Assembly (NCBI RefSeq): GCF_002007605.1
Contig: NZ_CP019799.1
Coordinates: 310,001 to 374,000, forward strand
Direction of reading: 5' to 3'
From: Cellvibrio sp. PSBB023
Lineage (GTDB): Bacteria > Pseudomonadota > Gammaproteobacteria > Pseudomonadales > Cellvibrionaceae
Length of the DNA stretch: 64,000 bases
Shown here: positions 1 through 10,654 of the stretch, piece by piece
How the letters are laid out: each line of letters starts with the position of its first letter
How positions within the stretch are numbered: position 1 is the first letter of the stretch
The notes under the pieces: model-generated
Databases searched by the model: none
Seen by the model: only the letters and a program-made list of their open reading frames with translations
What the model was told of the DNA's origin: nothing
Made by a program: the position numbers and the translations under genes

Positions 1-1266
1 TATAGCTTACTTCTCTACTGTTTATTGCCTTTCATACTGCTGCGTTTACTCTGGCGCGCCCTGGCAGCGCCCGCTTATGCCAAACGCTGGGCAGAGCGCT
101 TTGGCTTTGTTCCTACTTTATCTACCCATAAAAAAGTCGTGTGGTTGCATACTGTCTCGGTGGGTGAGTTTCTGGCTGCTCTGCCGCTGATTCGCCGTTT
201 ACAGGCTGATGATCGCGTGCAGTTGGTGATTACTACCACAACCCCAACTGGGTCCGAGCGCGTGCGTGCAACGCTCGGGGATTCTGTTTTTCATGTATAT
301 GCACCTTATGATTTACCGAATGTGCTGGTGCGTTTTTTAAAGCGTGTGAAACCTTCGCTGTATTTGGTCATGGAAACTGAGTTGTGGCCAAATACCTTGG
401 CTGCCTGCGCTAGGCGCAATATCCCGGCCATGTTGATCAATGGACGTTTGTCTGAAAAATCTGCGCGTGGCTATGCGCGTTTTGGTGCTTTGACCAAACC
501 TATGTTGCAACATTTATCGTGCGCAGCGATTCAAAATTTCACTGATGCTGCCCGTTTTGCTGCGCTGGGTTTATCTGACGATAAAGTGATAGTGACAGGT
601 AATATCAAATTCGATTTGAGTTTAACCGATGATCTTCGTACGAAAGCGGCGACATTGAAAAGTCTGTTATCAAATAATGGACAACGTTTGGTGTTGATTG
701 CAGCGAGCACCCATCAAGGTGAAGATGAAATTATTCTGGATGCCTTTGCGCAGGTTCGCGCAAGTTCCTCTGGTGAGTCCCGTAGCGCAGTGCTGGTCTT
801 GGTTCCTCGTCATCCCGAACGCTTTGAGCGGGTAGGGCAGTTGTGCGTAAATCGCGGTTTTAGTGTGGCACGGCGCAGTGAGCATAGTTGGGATAACACT
901 AATGATATTTTGCTCGGCAATACTATGGGTGAATTGATGCTGATGTTTGGCGCCAGTGATATAGCCTTTGTCGGTGGCAGTTTGGTGCCTAATGGCGGCC
1001 ATAATTTTATTGAGCCAGCCGCTTGGGAATTGCCGCTGTTGAGCGGAGAGCATGTATTTAATTTTGCCGAGGTGGCGCGGCTGATGACGGACGCGGGGGC
1101 TTTGGTACAAGTAGGTTCGGCTACGCAATTGGCGCAGGCATTTTTGCAGTTGATTGATGATGAGGCTGAGCGCAAACGGCGTGGTGTGGCTGCCTTGACT
1201 GTGGCACTGGATAATCGCGGCGCGCTGGATAAAACCTGCGCACTTATTCAACATTATTTGAAGTAG
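1..1266 (+). CDS. waaA: 3-deoxy-D-manno-octulosonic acid transferase WaaA (KdtA), 5' end outside the window
   Basis: Inner-membrane GT30 glycosyltransferase that adds Kdo from CMP-Kdo to lipid IVA, the first step of LPS core assembly. The frame is open from base 1 and reads YSLLLYCLLPFILLRLLW, the usual N-terminal membrane anchor of the family. The TTG at 25 is therefore internal, and the true start lies just before the window. Visible family segments are SVGEFLAALPLI with the conserved Glu, TTTTPTGSERV, LVPRHPERFERV, and the C-terminal GGSLVPNGGHNFIEPAAW. It ends at 1266 facing tolC across a shared terminator. Its lipid acceptor depends on lpxA, lpxB and lpxD at the other end of the window. 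Identity is very secure. Confidence 0.95.
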   Translation, partial: YSLLLYCLLPFILLRLLWRALAAPAYAKRWAERFGFVPTLSTHKKVVWLHTVSVGEFLAALPLIRRLQADDRVQLVITTTTPTGSERVRATLGDSVFHVYAPYDLPNVLVRFLKRVKPSLYLVMETELWPNTLAACARRNIPAMLINGRLSEKSARGYARFGALTKPMLQHLSCAAIQNFTDAARFAALGLSDDKVIVTGNIKFDLSLTDDLRTKAATLKSLLSNNGQRLVLIAASTHQGEDEIILDAFAQVRASSSGESRSAVLVLVPRHPERFERVGQLCVNRGFSVARRSEHSWDNTNDILLGNTMGELMLMFGASDIAFVGGSLVPNGGHNFIEPAAWELPLLSGEHVFNFAEVARLMTDAGALVQVGSATQLAQAFLQLIDDEAERKRRGVAALTVALDNRGALDKTCALIQHYLK

Positions 1267-1312
1267 CTTTTATCAAATTGACGGAATAAAAACTATAAAA
1301 GCAGCGAAGTAA

Positions 1313-1349
1313 AAACAAAAATGCCAGGCGGATAGCCTGGCATTTTTTT
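1313..1349. terminator. Bidirectional Rho-independent terminator between waaA and tolC
   Basis: The stem ATGCCAGGC (1321-1329) pairs with GCCTGGCAT (1335-1343) around a 5-nt loop. A T-run follows at 1343-1349 and an A-rich tract precedes it at 1313-1320. It can end transcripts from both convergent genes. Confidence 0.85.
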
Positions 1350-1374
1350 GTGCAGCTAATAAAAGGATTTCGCC

Positions 1375-2748
1375 TTATTTTTCGTACTGGCTGCGGCTGA
1401 CCAGTGCGTCATCCAACAACCACTTATCAATTTCCTGAACGTCGGCAGGTGTCAGCATACCGGCAACTTCACGCAGCTTGATGGTGTTGATGACATAGGT
1501 ATAAAGCGCATCTGAATAATTGCGGCGCGCTTGATAGAGATTGCGCTGTGCGAGCAATACTTCTACCAAATTACGGGTGCCTACTTCATAGCCGGATTGT
1601 GTTGCTTCCAATGCAGATTGGTTGGAGACAATTGCTTGTTTGCGCGCTTGCACGTTGGCTACATCGGTTTCCACAGACAAATGCAGGGCGCGGGTGTTTT
1701 GGATCACATTGCGCTGGGTGCTGTTGTAGAGTTCCTGTGCCTGGGTGTATTGCGCATAAGCTTGGCGGGTGCGGCCAGAGGTTGCGCCACCGCTGTAAAT
1801 AGGTACATCAAGGCGCAATGAGACGGTGGTGCCATCTCTGCTGATGTCGCTTGGGCCACCGTTTTGAGCGCCGTTGTCGCTATCGCTATCGCTATCGGAA
1901 TAACCCAGGTTGGCGCCCAGTGTAGGCAAGTGACCAGACTTATTTGCTCTGGCATTTTGCAGCGAAGCATCAGCCTGCAGTTTTGAGGCTTTCAGGTTGT
2001 AGTTGTTTTTCAGTGAGAACTCTACCCAGTCCGCGCGGTTGGCTGGTACGGGAGCTACGACGGGAAATTTGGGGGAGAGGGGGGCAACCTGGTCTTCAGG
2101 TTTACCTGTCAACACTTCCAATGCTTCATAGTTGATGCTCAGGTTTCCACGTGCAACCAGCGTCGAGGCGCGAGCACTATCAAATGCCGCCTGAGCTTCA
2201 TGCACTTCGGTAATAGCCGTCAGACCCACTTCAAAGCGTTGCTTGGTTTGTTCCAGCTGTTTGGCCAGAGCTTTTTCTTCAGCGATGGTTGCTTCCAGTG
2301 TTTCCACGGCGCGCAGCACATTAAAGTAAGCCTCTGCGGTACGCACAATAAGGCTTTGTTGGTCTGCACCATATTGGGCTTCTGCCTGCTCGCTGAGTTT
2401 TGCGCCCTGTTTGTAGTTGTACCAATAGGACATATTGAACAGCGGCTGGCTCAGGGAAATTTCCCAACTTTTGCTATCGGTATCGGTTTTGAGGCTGGTA
2501 TTGGTCAGATTGTCTGTTGTTTCAATATCTGAATTGGAAATCTGCGCATTGGCGCTGATTTGCGGTAACAGGTTGGAGCGAGCAATGCTTCTGTTCTCAA
2601 GGCCTGCTTCGTATTTTGCTTTGTCCGCCTTTAATTGAGCGTCATTTTGCAGGGCAAGCTCATATACATCCAACAAGCTGTTGGCACTGGCTGCAAAAGG
2701 AGTGAGTGAGAAAAGGCTGACGAGCAGGTAGAGCTTGGTCTTTTTCAT
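1375..2748 (-). CDS. tolC: TolC family outer-membrane channel protein
   Basis: Trimeric outer-membrane exit duct for type I secretion and RND-type efflux pumps. The 457-aa product starts at ATG 2748 (MKKTKLYLLVSL) and has a clean signal peptide ending near ANS. An upstream in-frame TTG at 2760 would add METP-like residues and is less likely. Two OEP repeats are visible, with long helical stretches rich in Gln and Ala, such as AEAQYGADQQSLIVRTAEAY. The second outer loop (about residues 285-308) carries an acidic SDSDSDSDNG run encoded by three copies of a hexanucleotide, followed by the strand VSLRLDVPIYSGG. No inner-membrane pump partner is adjacent. tolC near thiC, nudF and parE matches Pseudomonas gene order. 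Confidence 0.95.
   Translation of the reverse strand: MKKTKLYLLVSLFSLTPFAASANSLLDVYELALQNDAQLKADKAKYEAGLENRSIARSNLLPQISANAQISNSDIETTDNLTNTSLKTDTDSKSWEISLSQPLFNMSYWYNYKQGAKLSEQAEAQYGADQQSLIVRTAEAYFNVLRAVETLEATIAEEKALAKQLEQTKQRFEVGLTAITEVHEAQAAFDSARASTLVARGNLSINYEALEVLTGKPEDQVAPLSPKFPVVAPVPANRADWVEFSLKNNYNLKASKLQADASLQNARANKSGHLPTLGANLGYSDSDSDSDNGAQNGGPSDISRDGTTVSLRLDVPIYSGGATSGRTRQAYAQYTQAQELYNSTQRNVIQNTRALHLSVETDVANVQARKQAIVSNQSALEATQSGYEVGTRNLVEVLLAQRNLYQARRNYSDALYTYVINTIKLREVAGMLTPADVQEIDKWLLDDALVSRSQYEK
1879..1896 (-). repeat. Tandem hexanucleotide (GATAGC)3 in tolC
   Basis: Three exact GATAGC units on the coding strand (GCTATC on plus) encode alternating Asp-Ser in the predicted extracellular loop of TolC. 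Copy number can change without shifting the frame. Confidence 0.8.
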
Positions 2749-3333
2749 AGGGGTTTCCAAAGTCCAGAGTTTAAGAATTCCAGTTCAACACCTGTGATGC
2801 GCTGTTTGATAAGGACCAGTCGCATCGGTGTAAGACAGTCCGCGGGTTGCGTGGAGTTTAGCCGCTTGCCGCCTTGGGGTCGAGAAATGAACGAGGGTTC
2901 AGTGGTTAAAAAGGGTAAAACGTCGGCGCCATAACGGGAAGTTACAAATGTAAGCGAAGACCTTGTATTTGCATTTCCGGCGTGCAGCTACGGTTACTGG
3001 CAGGCCCGATTAACCCCAAGTGGCTATTTAGATGCACAAGAGCTGCCTTCGGATTCACCCCCTTGCAAAATTGTTTATGTGTTTACGCTGTACCTGGCTG
3101 GAACGATTAATGCTATTTAAATGATCAAGTGGTGCGATTTATCGAGTGTTTCGCCAGAGTTTGATTGCTTCGCTGCAAGCCAACTTTTATGATGCGCGCC
3201 ATTTGCATTGTGCTGGGCTATTAAATGTTCGCCCTTACTTCCCGCTCATCTGCTCGCCGTTTGTGAGCCCTGCCTGGATGAGTTTGGTCGGTTACCTTGC
3301 TGCCGTTTTTTTAATCTACCAAAAGGGTCTTTT
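2749..3333. other. Intergenic region between tolC and nhaD, 585 bases
   Basis: This divergent spacer must hold promoters for both tolC and nhaD. I could not find a convincing -35/-10 pair for either gene. Open frames inside it (for example at 3146-3337 on plus) lack ribosome-binding sites and recognisable protein features. The last 200 bases could be a long nhaD leader RNA, but I recognise no known riboswitch there. Confidence 0.5.
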
Positions 3334-4590
3334 ATGACTATGTCTCTGGAAATTGTACTGGTGATCTTCGCCGTACTCGCCCTGCTCGGGGTGGTGTTCG
3401 AAGAGGTGATCCATATCAACAAGGCGAAAACCACGCTATTTTTTGGCAGCCTCTCCTGGCTGGTGATGTTTATGTTTGCCGGCGGTCACAGCCAGCAAGA
3501 AGTGATGTTGGAAAAGCTCAATCACAATCTGTTGGAAATTGCCACGCTTTGGTTGTTCCTGATGGCGACTATGACTTTCGTTGCCTACCTCAATGCCAAG
3601 GGAATTGTGCAGTCAGTAGTGCAGCGCTTGTGCCCGGCACAGATGAGCACGCGTAGCTTGATGATACTGGTGGCACTGTTTGCGATGATGTTGTCCATGA
3701 TCTGTGACAATGTTACCGCTACCTTGGTAACACTGGGTCTGGTGCATGCATTTAATGTGGATCAACGTACCCGCATCAAATTGGCAGTATTGGTGGTATT
3801 TGCGGTGAACTCAGGCGGTGTTGCCCTGATTACAGGCGATGTGACAACGCTGATGATTTTCCTCTCCGGTCACGTCACTATGCCGCAGCTTTTATTACTG
3901 TGGATTCCTGCAATTGCAGGTGTTCTGGTCTTGGCTTGTTTAATGTTCCCCGGTGTTACCGGTCAAGTTGTCACTGAGAAAGATCCCCGCGTGTTTACCG
4001 GTATGGACTGGGCGATTGTAGGGACATTTTTCAGCACAATCCTGTGCACCATGCTCTTTAATTTCTTCTTTGGCGTTCCACCGGTTCTGACCTTCCTGGT
4101 TGGTTTATCGATTATGTTTTTTATTGGTCACTTTATGGATATGGACCCGGAAGAGATACGCATTCTTGAGTATGTGCGCCAGATTGAATACGAAACCCTG
4201 CTGTTCTTCCTCGGTATTCTGTTGCTGGTGGGGATGCTCAAAGAGATTGGTACATTGGATTTGCTGACCAACTTCTATACCCAGTTGGCACCGCAATACG
4301 CTAACTATTTAATGGGTATGTTCTCGGCGCTGATTGATAACGTCCCGCTGACAGCGGCGCTGTTAAAGTCCGAGCCGGTACTGCAAACGCCCGAATGGTT
4401 GGCCTTAACCTACGGTGTCGGTGTGGGCGGTTCCATGTTGGCGATTGGTTCGGCTGCGGGAATTATCGCCATGAGTAAAGTAAAAGGCTTAACCTTTGGT
4501 GCCTTCTTGCGTTACACCCCATTTGTGTTTATTGCTTATAGTTGTGGTTATGTCGTCGCATTGACCTTGGCGAACCTTGTGTTCGGATAA
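3334..4590 (+). CDS. nhaD: NhaD-type Na+/H+ antiporter
   Basis: Inner-membrane sodium:proton antiporter of the ArsB/NhaD (ion transporter) superfamily. It exports Na+ or Li+ in exchange for H+. The 418-aa start at ATG 3334 is preceded by AAAAGGG with 6-nt spacing; an open frame extends further upstream but has no good start. The protein is almost wholly hydrophobic, with about 11-12 membrane segments. Family signatures are MICDNVTATLVTLGL, VNSGGVALITGDVTTLMIF, and SALIDNVPLTAALL, which contain the conserved Asp, Asn and Thr residues of NhaD proteins. A strong terminator follows, so it is probably monocistronic. The next gene is an unrelated antiporter, which suggests a Na+/pH homeostasis locus. 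Confidence 0.88.
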   Translation: MTMSLEIVLVIFAVLALLGVVFEEVIHINKAKTTLFFGSLSWLVMFMFAGGHSQQEVMLEKLNHNLLEIATLWLFLMATMTFVAYLNAKGIVQSVVQRLCPAQMSTRSLMILVALFAMMLSMICDNVTATLVTLGLVHAFNVDQRTRIKLAVLVVFAVNSGGVALITGDVTTLMIFLSGHVTMPQLLLLWIPAIAGVLVLACLMFPGVTGQVVTEKDPRVFTGMDWAIVGTFFSTILCTMLFNFFFGVPPVLTFLVGLSIMFFIGHFMDMDPEEIRILEYVRQIEYETLLFFLGILLLVGMLKEIGTLDLLTNFYTQLAPQYANYLMGMFSALIDNVPLTAALLKSEPVLQTPEWLALTYGVGVGGSMLAIGSAAGIIAMSKVKGLTFGAFLRYTPFVFIAYSCGYVVALTLANLVFG

Positions 4591-4610
4591 TCTCAACTAT
4601 AGTAAATGTA

Positions 4611-4640
4611 AAAAAACCGGAGCTTGTCTCCGGTTTTTTT
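4611..4640 (+). terminator. Rho-independent terminator after nhaD
   Basis: The stem AACCGGAG pairs with CTCCGGTT around a short CTTGT loop. It is flanked by A6 before and T7 after. Confidence 0.9.
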
Positions 4641-4691
4641 ATGGGGAATCGATAACTGAAGGAGGTTAGGCACATGAATTTACACACAATT

Positions 4692-4697
4692 TATAAT
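4692..4697 (+). promoter_or_regulatory. Candidate -10 box (TATAAT) for the CPA1 antiporter gene
   Basis: A perfect TATAAT lies 80 bases before the ATG at 4772 and just after the nhaD terminator. No good -35 box stands at 16-19 bases. The box overlaps a 10-codon ORF (4674-4706) that has an AAGGAGG Shine-Dalgarno sequence. Confidence 0.4.
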
Positions 4698-4771
4698 GCT
4701 ATTTGACGCTAGCTGTCAGGATTCGCGCATTTCTGGCTTTAACATTTTTTAACCTTTCCAGTGGAGCAGCT

Positions 4772-6013
4772 ATGTCGTCATTAGAGATTGCCAAACTCGA
4801 CCTCATGTATGTGGGGATCATCATTTTTACCGGTCTGTTGGGGGGCGTGATCGCCAAAAAAATCAAAGTGCCGGACATAGTGCTGTTTCTATTAATTGGT
4901 ATCGGCCTTGGGCCAACCATTGGTGGAATCCTGCATGTAGCTGCTGACTCAACCATGAATCAGTTAATTCTGACCATCGGTGCCTGTTACTTGTTGTTTG
5001 AAGGTGGAGCGACACTGCGCTTTGCGGTGTTAAAGGAAATCTGGATTACATTGGCTGTTATTGCCACAGTCGGGGTATTGATCACTGGTGCCATCATGAC
5101 CTATGCCGGCGTCTGGCTGGGGATTCCTATTGGTGTTGCGCTTGTGCTGGCGGCACTCACCGCTTCAACAGACCCGGCGACACTGGTTCCAATTTTCAAA
5201 CAAGTGCCCATCAAAGACCGTGTATCGCAAACGGTGATGAGTGAGTCGGCCCTTAATGATGCCATGGGGGCCATCGCGACCTTTGCGGTAGTGGCTTATG
5301 TGATGGGAACCGGCGAGGGTTTCAGCCTGACGCATTCTATGGGGGAATTGACCTATGAAGCGGGTATGGGGTTGGTGCTGGGCGCGATTGTTGGTTACAG
5401 CGCTGCGCTGCTGATGGCTCATGGCAGCATGGGTATTTTCCGTGAGGTAACGCCTTTTGTGATTATCCTGGCGGTGATTACCGTATACCTGTTGGCCGAC
5501 GAAATAGGTGCATCAGGGTTTATGGCGGTATTTACGCTGGGTGTGATGATTGGCAATAAAGAGTCATTTGGTTTGCCGCTGGACGAGCACGAGCATGAAT
5601 ACCTGGAAGATTACGTGGGTAATACTGCCTTGTTGATGCGCATGTTTATTTTCATCCTGCTCGGGTCACAAGTGAACTTCCACTTACTTAAAGAATATCT
5701 GGGTGTTGGTTTGATGTTGTTGTTTGTCTTTATTTTTATCGCTCGCCCGGTCACTGTATTTTTGTGTGCGGGCCCGGATCGCCGCGCCAAATGGAGCTGG
5801 AAAGAGCTGGTGTTTATGAGTTGGACCCGCGAAACCGGCGTGATTCCCGCCGCCCTGGTGGGGATTCTGGCGGGTATGAAGGTGCCCGGTATCGATGTAG
5901 TTGGCGCTATCACCTTTATCTTTATTCTCGGGACTATTTTGATTCAAGCGCCCACTACCGCCCTGTTGGCGGGTAAGTTGGGGCTATTGAAATCACAGGA
6001 AAAGTCAGAATAA
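4772..6013 (+). CDS. Cation:proton antiporter, CPA1 (NhaP-like) family
   Basis: Polytopic inner-membrane monovalent cation/proton antiporter of 413 aa. The start is ATG 4772, with GGAG 6 nt upstream. A TTG at 4703 would add 23 residues ahead of the first membrane helix and has no ribosome-binding site. About 12 membrane segments are visible. The CPA core is clear: TASTDPATLVPIFKQ, then SESALNDAMGAIATF, the acidic ion-binding region of NhaP-type exchangers. The C-terminus is short (KLGLLKSQEKSE), with no cytosolic RCK/TrkA domain. It follows nhaD but is separated from it by a terminator. The ion preference (Na+ or K+) cannot be read from the sequence. Confidence 0.88.
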   Translation: MSSLEIAKLDLMYVGIIIFTGLLGGVIAKKIKVPDIVLFLLIGIGLGPTIGGILHVAADSTMNQLILTIGACYLLFEGGATLRFAVLKEIWITLAVIATVGVLITGAIMTYAGVWLGIPIGVALVLAALTASTDPATLVPIFKQVPIKDRVSQTVMSESALNDAMGAIATFAVVAYVMGTGEGFSLTHSMGELTYEAGMGLVLGAIVGYSAALLMAHGSMGIFREVTPFVIILAVITVYLLADEIGASGFMAVFTLGVMIGNKESFGLPLDEHEHEYLEDYVGNTALLMRMFIFILLGSQVNFHLLKEYLGVGLMLLFVFIFIARPVTVFLCAGPDRRAKWSWKELVFMSWTRETGVIPAALVGILAGMKVPGIDVVGAITFIFILGTILIQAPTTALLAGKLGLLKSQEKSE

Positions 6014-6042
6014 ACCGACTTTTTTGCCCTGATTGATCGTGC

Positions 6043-6080
6043 AAAAAACTCCCTTTGGCTCAGGCAAAAGGGAGTTTTTT
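6043..6080 (+). terminator. Rho-independent terminator after the CPA1 antiporter gene
   Basis: The 14-base arms AAAAAACTCCCTTT and AAAGGGAGTTTTTT enclose a loop of about 10 bases and end in T6. The hairpin separates the antiporter gene from the riboswitch-controlled thi operon. Confidence 0.9.
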
Positions 6081-6161
6081 ATGGCGATGTTTGAGCTTTG
6101 GGCGGAGCGACAAAACTCGTGTTTCTTTACTCTATGGGCCAACTCCAATAGACTGCGGTTT

Positions 6162-6256
6162 TCTTGTCGGGGTGCTGTTTAGGGGCGACTAGCCTGTATT
6201 CATGCTGAGATATACCCGCCGACCTGATCCGGTTAGTACCGGCGTAGGGAACGAGA
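6162..6256 (+). promoter_or_regulatory. TPP riboswitch (THI element) controlling thiD-thiC
   Basis: The conserved thi-box pieces occur in order: CGGGGTGC, CATGCTGAGA, ACCTGATCCGG, and GCGTAGGGAACGAG. The closing P1 helix is TCTTGT (6162-6167) with ACGAGA (6251-6256). Downstream, TTCCGC (6302-6307) can pair with GCGGAA (6333-6338), which contains the thiD Shine-Dalgarno sequence. This suggests translational control: ligand binding would favour hiding the ribosome site. The P1, P3 and aptamer calls rest on recognised motifs, while the expression platform is inference. Confidence 0.93.
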
Positions 6257-6343
6257 GCCTCCAGTTTTGCATGCGTCTCATGCCTTGGTTATTTCTCTTC
6301 TTTCCGCGCTGTTGCTGTTTAGTCAATGAATGGCGGAAGTGCA

Positions 6344-7156
6344 ATGAATTCACCCTTATCCACGCCCATAGCACTCACCATTGCCGGTAGCGATAGCGGT
6401 GGTGGTGCAGGTATCCAGGCCGATTTAAAAACCTTTTCCGCCTTGGGTGTATTTGGTGCAAGCGTTATTTCATCGCTCACTGCGCAAAATACCTTGGGAG
6501 TACAGGGCGTATTCCCCATTCCTCCGGTGTTTGTCCAGCAGCAAATACACTCTGTGCTCAGTGATTTACAGGTCGGCGCGATCAAAAGTGGCATGCTGGC
6601 AACAGCGGAAATTATCGATGCTGTTGCGCAATCACTCAGTGCCTATCCCGTGATTCCCTTTGTGCTTGACCCAGTGATGGTCGCCACCAGTGGCGATCGT
6701 TTATTGGCAGAAAATGCAATCCAGACACTCATTACCCAACTCATGCCACTGGCCAGTATTATCACGCCCAATTTGCATGAAGCTGCCGTGCTATTAAACG
6801 CACCGGTGGCGACAACCCATGAACAAATGCAACAGCAGGGCGAGCGTATCATGGCCCTGGGCGCGCGCGCCGTGTTGATGAAAGGCGGCCATAGCGACAG
6901 CGAAAATGCGGTGGATTTATTAGTTACGCCGCAGGGAACCCACGCGTTTTCAGCACCGCGATTACACACTAAAAATACCCACGGCACCGGTTGCACCTTG
7001 GCATCCGCTATCGCCGCCGGTTTGGCAAAAAAACTACCACTGCAAGTGGCTGTCGCCCAGGCAAAAGATTATTTGCACCATGCGTTACTGCATTCAGAAA
7101 AATTACACATAGGGCAGGGCGCAGGCCCGGTACATCACTTTTATTCCTTTTACTAA
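6344..7156 (+). CDS. thiD: Bifunctional hydroxymethylpyrimidine kinase / phosphomethylpyrimidine kinase ThiD
   Basis: Cytoplasmic ribokinase-family kinase that phosphorylates HMP and HMP-P to HMP-PP for thiamine synthesis. The 270-aa start is at ATG 6344, where GGAAG sits 4-5 nt upstream; the in-frame ATG at 6326 has no such site. The N-terminal substrate loop reads [22 protein letters not shown]. The C-terminal anion-hole motif is [15 protein letters not shown], with the catalytic Cys common in ThiD. It lies directly under the TPP riboswitch, and thiC follows after 28 bases, so the two form one thiamine-repressed operon. ThiE, ThiG and ThiS are not present in the window. Confidence 0.93.
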   Translation: MNSPLSTPIALTIAGSDSGGGAGIQADLKTFSALGVFGASVISSLTAQNTLGVQGVFPIPPVFVQQQIHSVLSDLQVGAIKSGMLATAEIIDAVAQSLSAYPVIPFVLDPVMVATSGDRLLAENAIQTLITQLMPLASIITPNLHEAAVLLNAPVATTHEQMQQQGERIMALGARAVLMKGGHSDSENAVDLLVTPQGTHAFSAPRLHTKNTHGTGCTLASAIAAGLAKKLPLQVAVAQAKDYLHHALLHSEKLHIGQGAGPVHHFYSFY

Positions 7157-7169
7157 TACAACTGATTAA

Positions 7170-9113
<1,944 letters not shown>

Positions 9114-9171
9114 ATCCCTTCTCCCCTCTTTTTTCAAAGGGGGGATTTAAACAATCAACAAGACTTTAGTT

Positions 9172-9795
9172 ATGATCAAAAAACCGGAATTTACCCGCGC
9201 GGATGTTGACATCATTCGCCGTGAAGAAATGTATAAACGTTTTTTCCGTGTGGAAAAAATCTTCCTGCGTCATAAATTATTTGAAGGTGGGTGGGGCAAG
9301 GAAATTGGCCGCGAATTGTTTGTGCGCGGCGAAGCTGTGGCTGTTGTGTTGTACGATCCACGGCGCGATTTGATTGGCATGGTGGAACAATTTCGTGTAG
9401 GTGCACTCGACGAGCCTAACGGTCCCTGGTGTTACGAAGTGGTTGCCGGCATGCTGGAAGAGGGGGAATCCCCAGAGGATGTTGCGCGCCGCGAATTGTT
9501 GGAAGAGGCAAACGTAACGCCTTATGCAATGGAATATATTTGTAATTATTTATCCAGCCCTGGTGGTTCTGATGAAAAATTACATTTATTTTGTGGTTTG
9601 TGTGATCTGGGTTCGGCCGGTGGCGTATTTGGTTTGCCGGAAGAAGGTGAAGATATACGTGTGCACATACTGGCTGCCGAAGATGTCTTTGCCGAGTTAT
9701 TAAACGGTGCGTTTAATAATGCTGCCGCGTTAATTTGTTTGCAGTGGTTGCAAATGAATCGCAACCGTTTACGTACGCAAGTGGCGGCAGAATAA
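9172..9795 (+). CDS. nudF: ADP-ribose pyrophosphatase NudF (Nudix hydrolase)
   Basis: Hydrolyses ADP-ribose to AMP and ribose 5-phosphate in the cytoplasm, removing a reactive sugar nucleotide. The protein is 207 aa, close to the 209 aa of E. coli NudF. The Nudix box spans about residues 93-115 as GMLEEGESPEDVARRELLEE, fitting G-x5-E-x7-R-E-x2-E-E. The usual Gly after the last Glu pair is Asn here (EEANV). The segment LSSPGGSDEKLHLFCG is typical of the ADP-ribose subfamily. It opens the conserved nudF-yqiB-cpdA-yqiA-parE run and follows thiC by 58 bases, as in Pseudomonas. Confidence 0.92.
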   Translation: MIKKPEFTRADVDIIRREEMYKRFFRVEKIFLRHKLFEGGWGKEIGRELFVRGEAVAVVLYDPRRDLIGMVEQFRVGALDEPNGPWCYEVVAGMLEEGESPEDVARRELLEEANVTPYAMEYICNYLSSPGGSDEKLHLFCGLCDLGSAGGVFGLPEEGEDIRVHILAAEDVFAELLNGAFNNAAALICLQWLQMNRNRLRTQVAAE

Positions 9796-9924
9796 TTTTT
9801 TATTGTCATTGACTTAGCTGCATCTCTGGCTAACACTTCACTCAGGGCGACGCTGCTCGCCCTTATCTGGGCAGGATCAATTTGATGATCTTGTCGCTCA
9901 TTATCCGTTTGTTATCAGGTTTGT

Positions 9925-10413
9925 ATGTTTACATTGCGTGTTGCCAAGGCTCAACCCGAGTACGTGACTTATAAGGAACGTTACAAAGTGGACTTACCTT
10001 TGCAAATGGCGGAATGCGAAGCAAATTATGTGCGCTTATCCAAGTTGGTTGCGCGCGAGGCAGCGGATGAGATCCGTTTTATAGTGACCACTGCAAATCA
10101 GCCGTGGTTGCATCTTTTGAAAATCACTGAACGCTCGCCCTATACCACAACCCTGGAATTGAGCCGAACGGCCATGGGTGTTGCTTCCGAGTGGTTGTCC
10201 ATGCCCAAACTTACCTTGCGTATGTACCACGATGCCAAGCTCGCCGAAGTGCTGGCATGGGAAGGTCACAAACGCTTGCGCCCCCGCTACGATTATCCCA
10301 ACCAGTCTATGTACCAAAGCGATGAAAAATACCAGCTCAATCGTTTTTTGGGTGAATGGCTGAACTTGTGCCTGGCACAAGGTCACGATGCGAACGAATT
10401 GGCTCCTTTTTAA
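9925..10413 (+). CDS. yqiB: DUF1249 family protein YqiB
   Basis: Protein of unknown biochemical role, 162 aa, soluble, with no signal peptide or membrane segment. It matches DUF1249: an N-terminal CEANYVRLSKLV, a middle LELSRT with the W-and-M-rich strands LTLRMYHDAKLAEVLAW, and a tail reading MYQSDEKYQLNRFLGEWL. In many gammaproteobacteria the gene stands between nudF and cpdA, exactly as here, so the call is supported by both sequence and context. A weak GC hairpin with T-rich tail at about 10459-10485 may partly end transcription before cpdA. Confidence 0.85.
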   Translation: MFTLRVAKAQPEYVTYKERYKVDLPLQMAECEANYVRLSKLVAREAADEIRFIVTTANQPWLHLLKITERSPYTTTLELSRTAMGVASEWLSMPKLTLRMYHDAKLAEVLAWEGHKRLRPRYDYPNQSMYQSDEKYQLNRFLGEWLNLCLAQGHDANELAPF

Positions 10414-10654
10414 TAGAATGTCGATTGGTTCACAGCAGGCTTAAGTTTTACATTTCTTGGCCGTCGAACGCGGCATTTTTCTTTTTTGAGACTGGCGCGA
10501 CAACTACCTTGCGTATATTGTTGCTGCTAATATCCCACTTATTGTGACGCCTCAGTCATCATAGATGGGCTGTCAATTTTACGCATAAGCTCAACCACTA
10601 CAAAAATAACCCAACCACTACAGTAACCCGACTATCAAAGGATGAGAGCCGCCA

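Noticed and set aside
670..1254. 194-aa open frame on the minus strand inside waaA
   Set aside because: It is antisense to a well-supported gene, lacks a ribosome site and has no recognisable domain.
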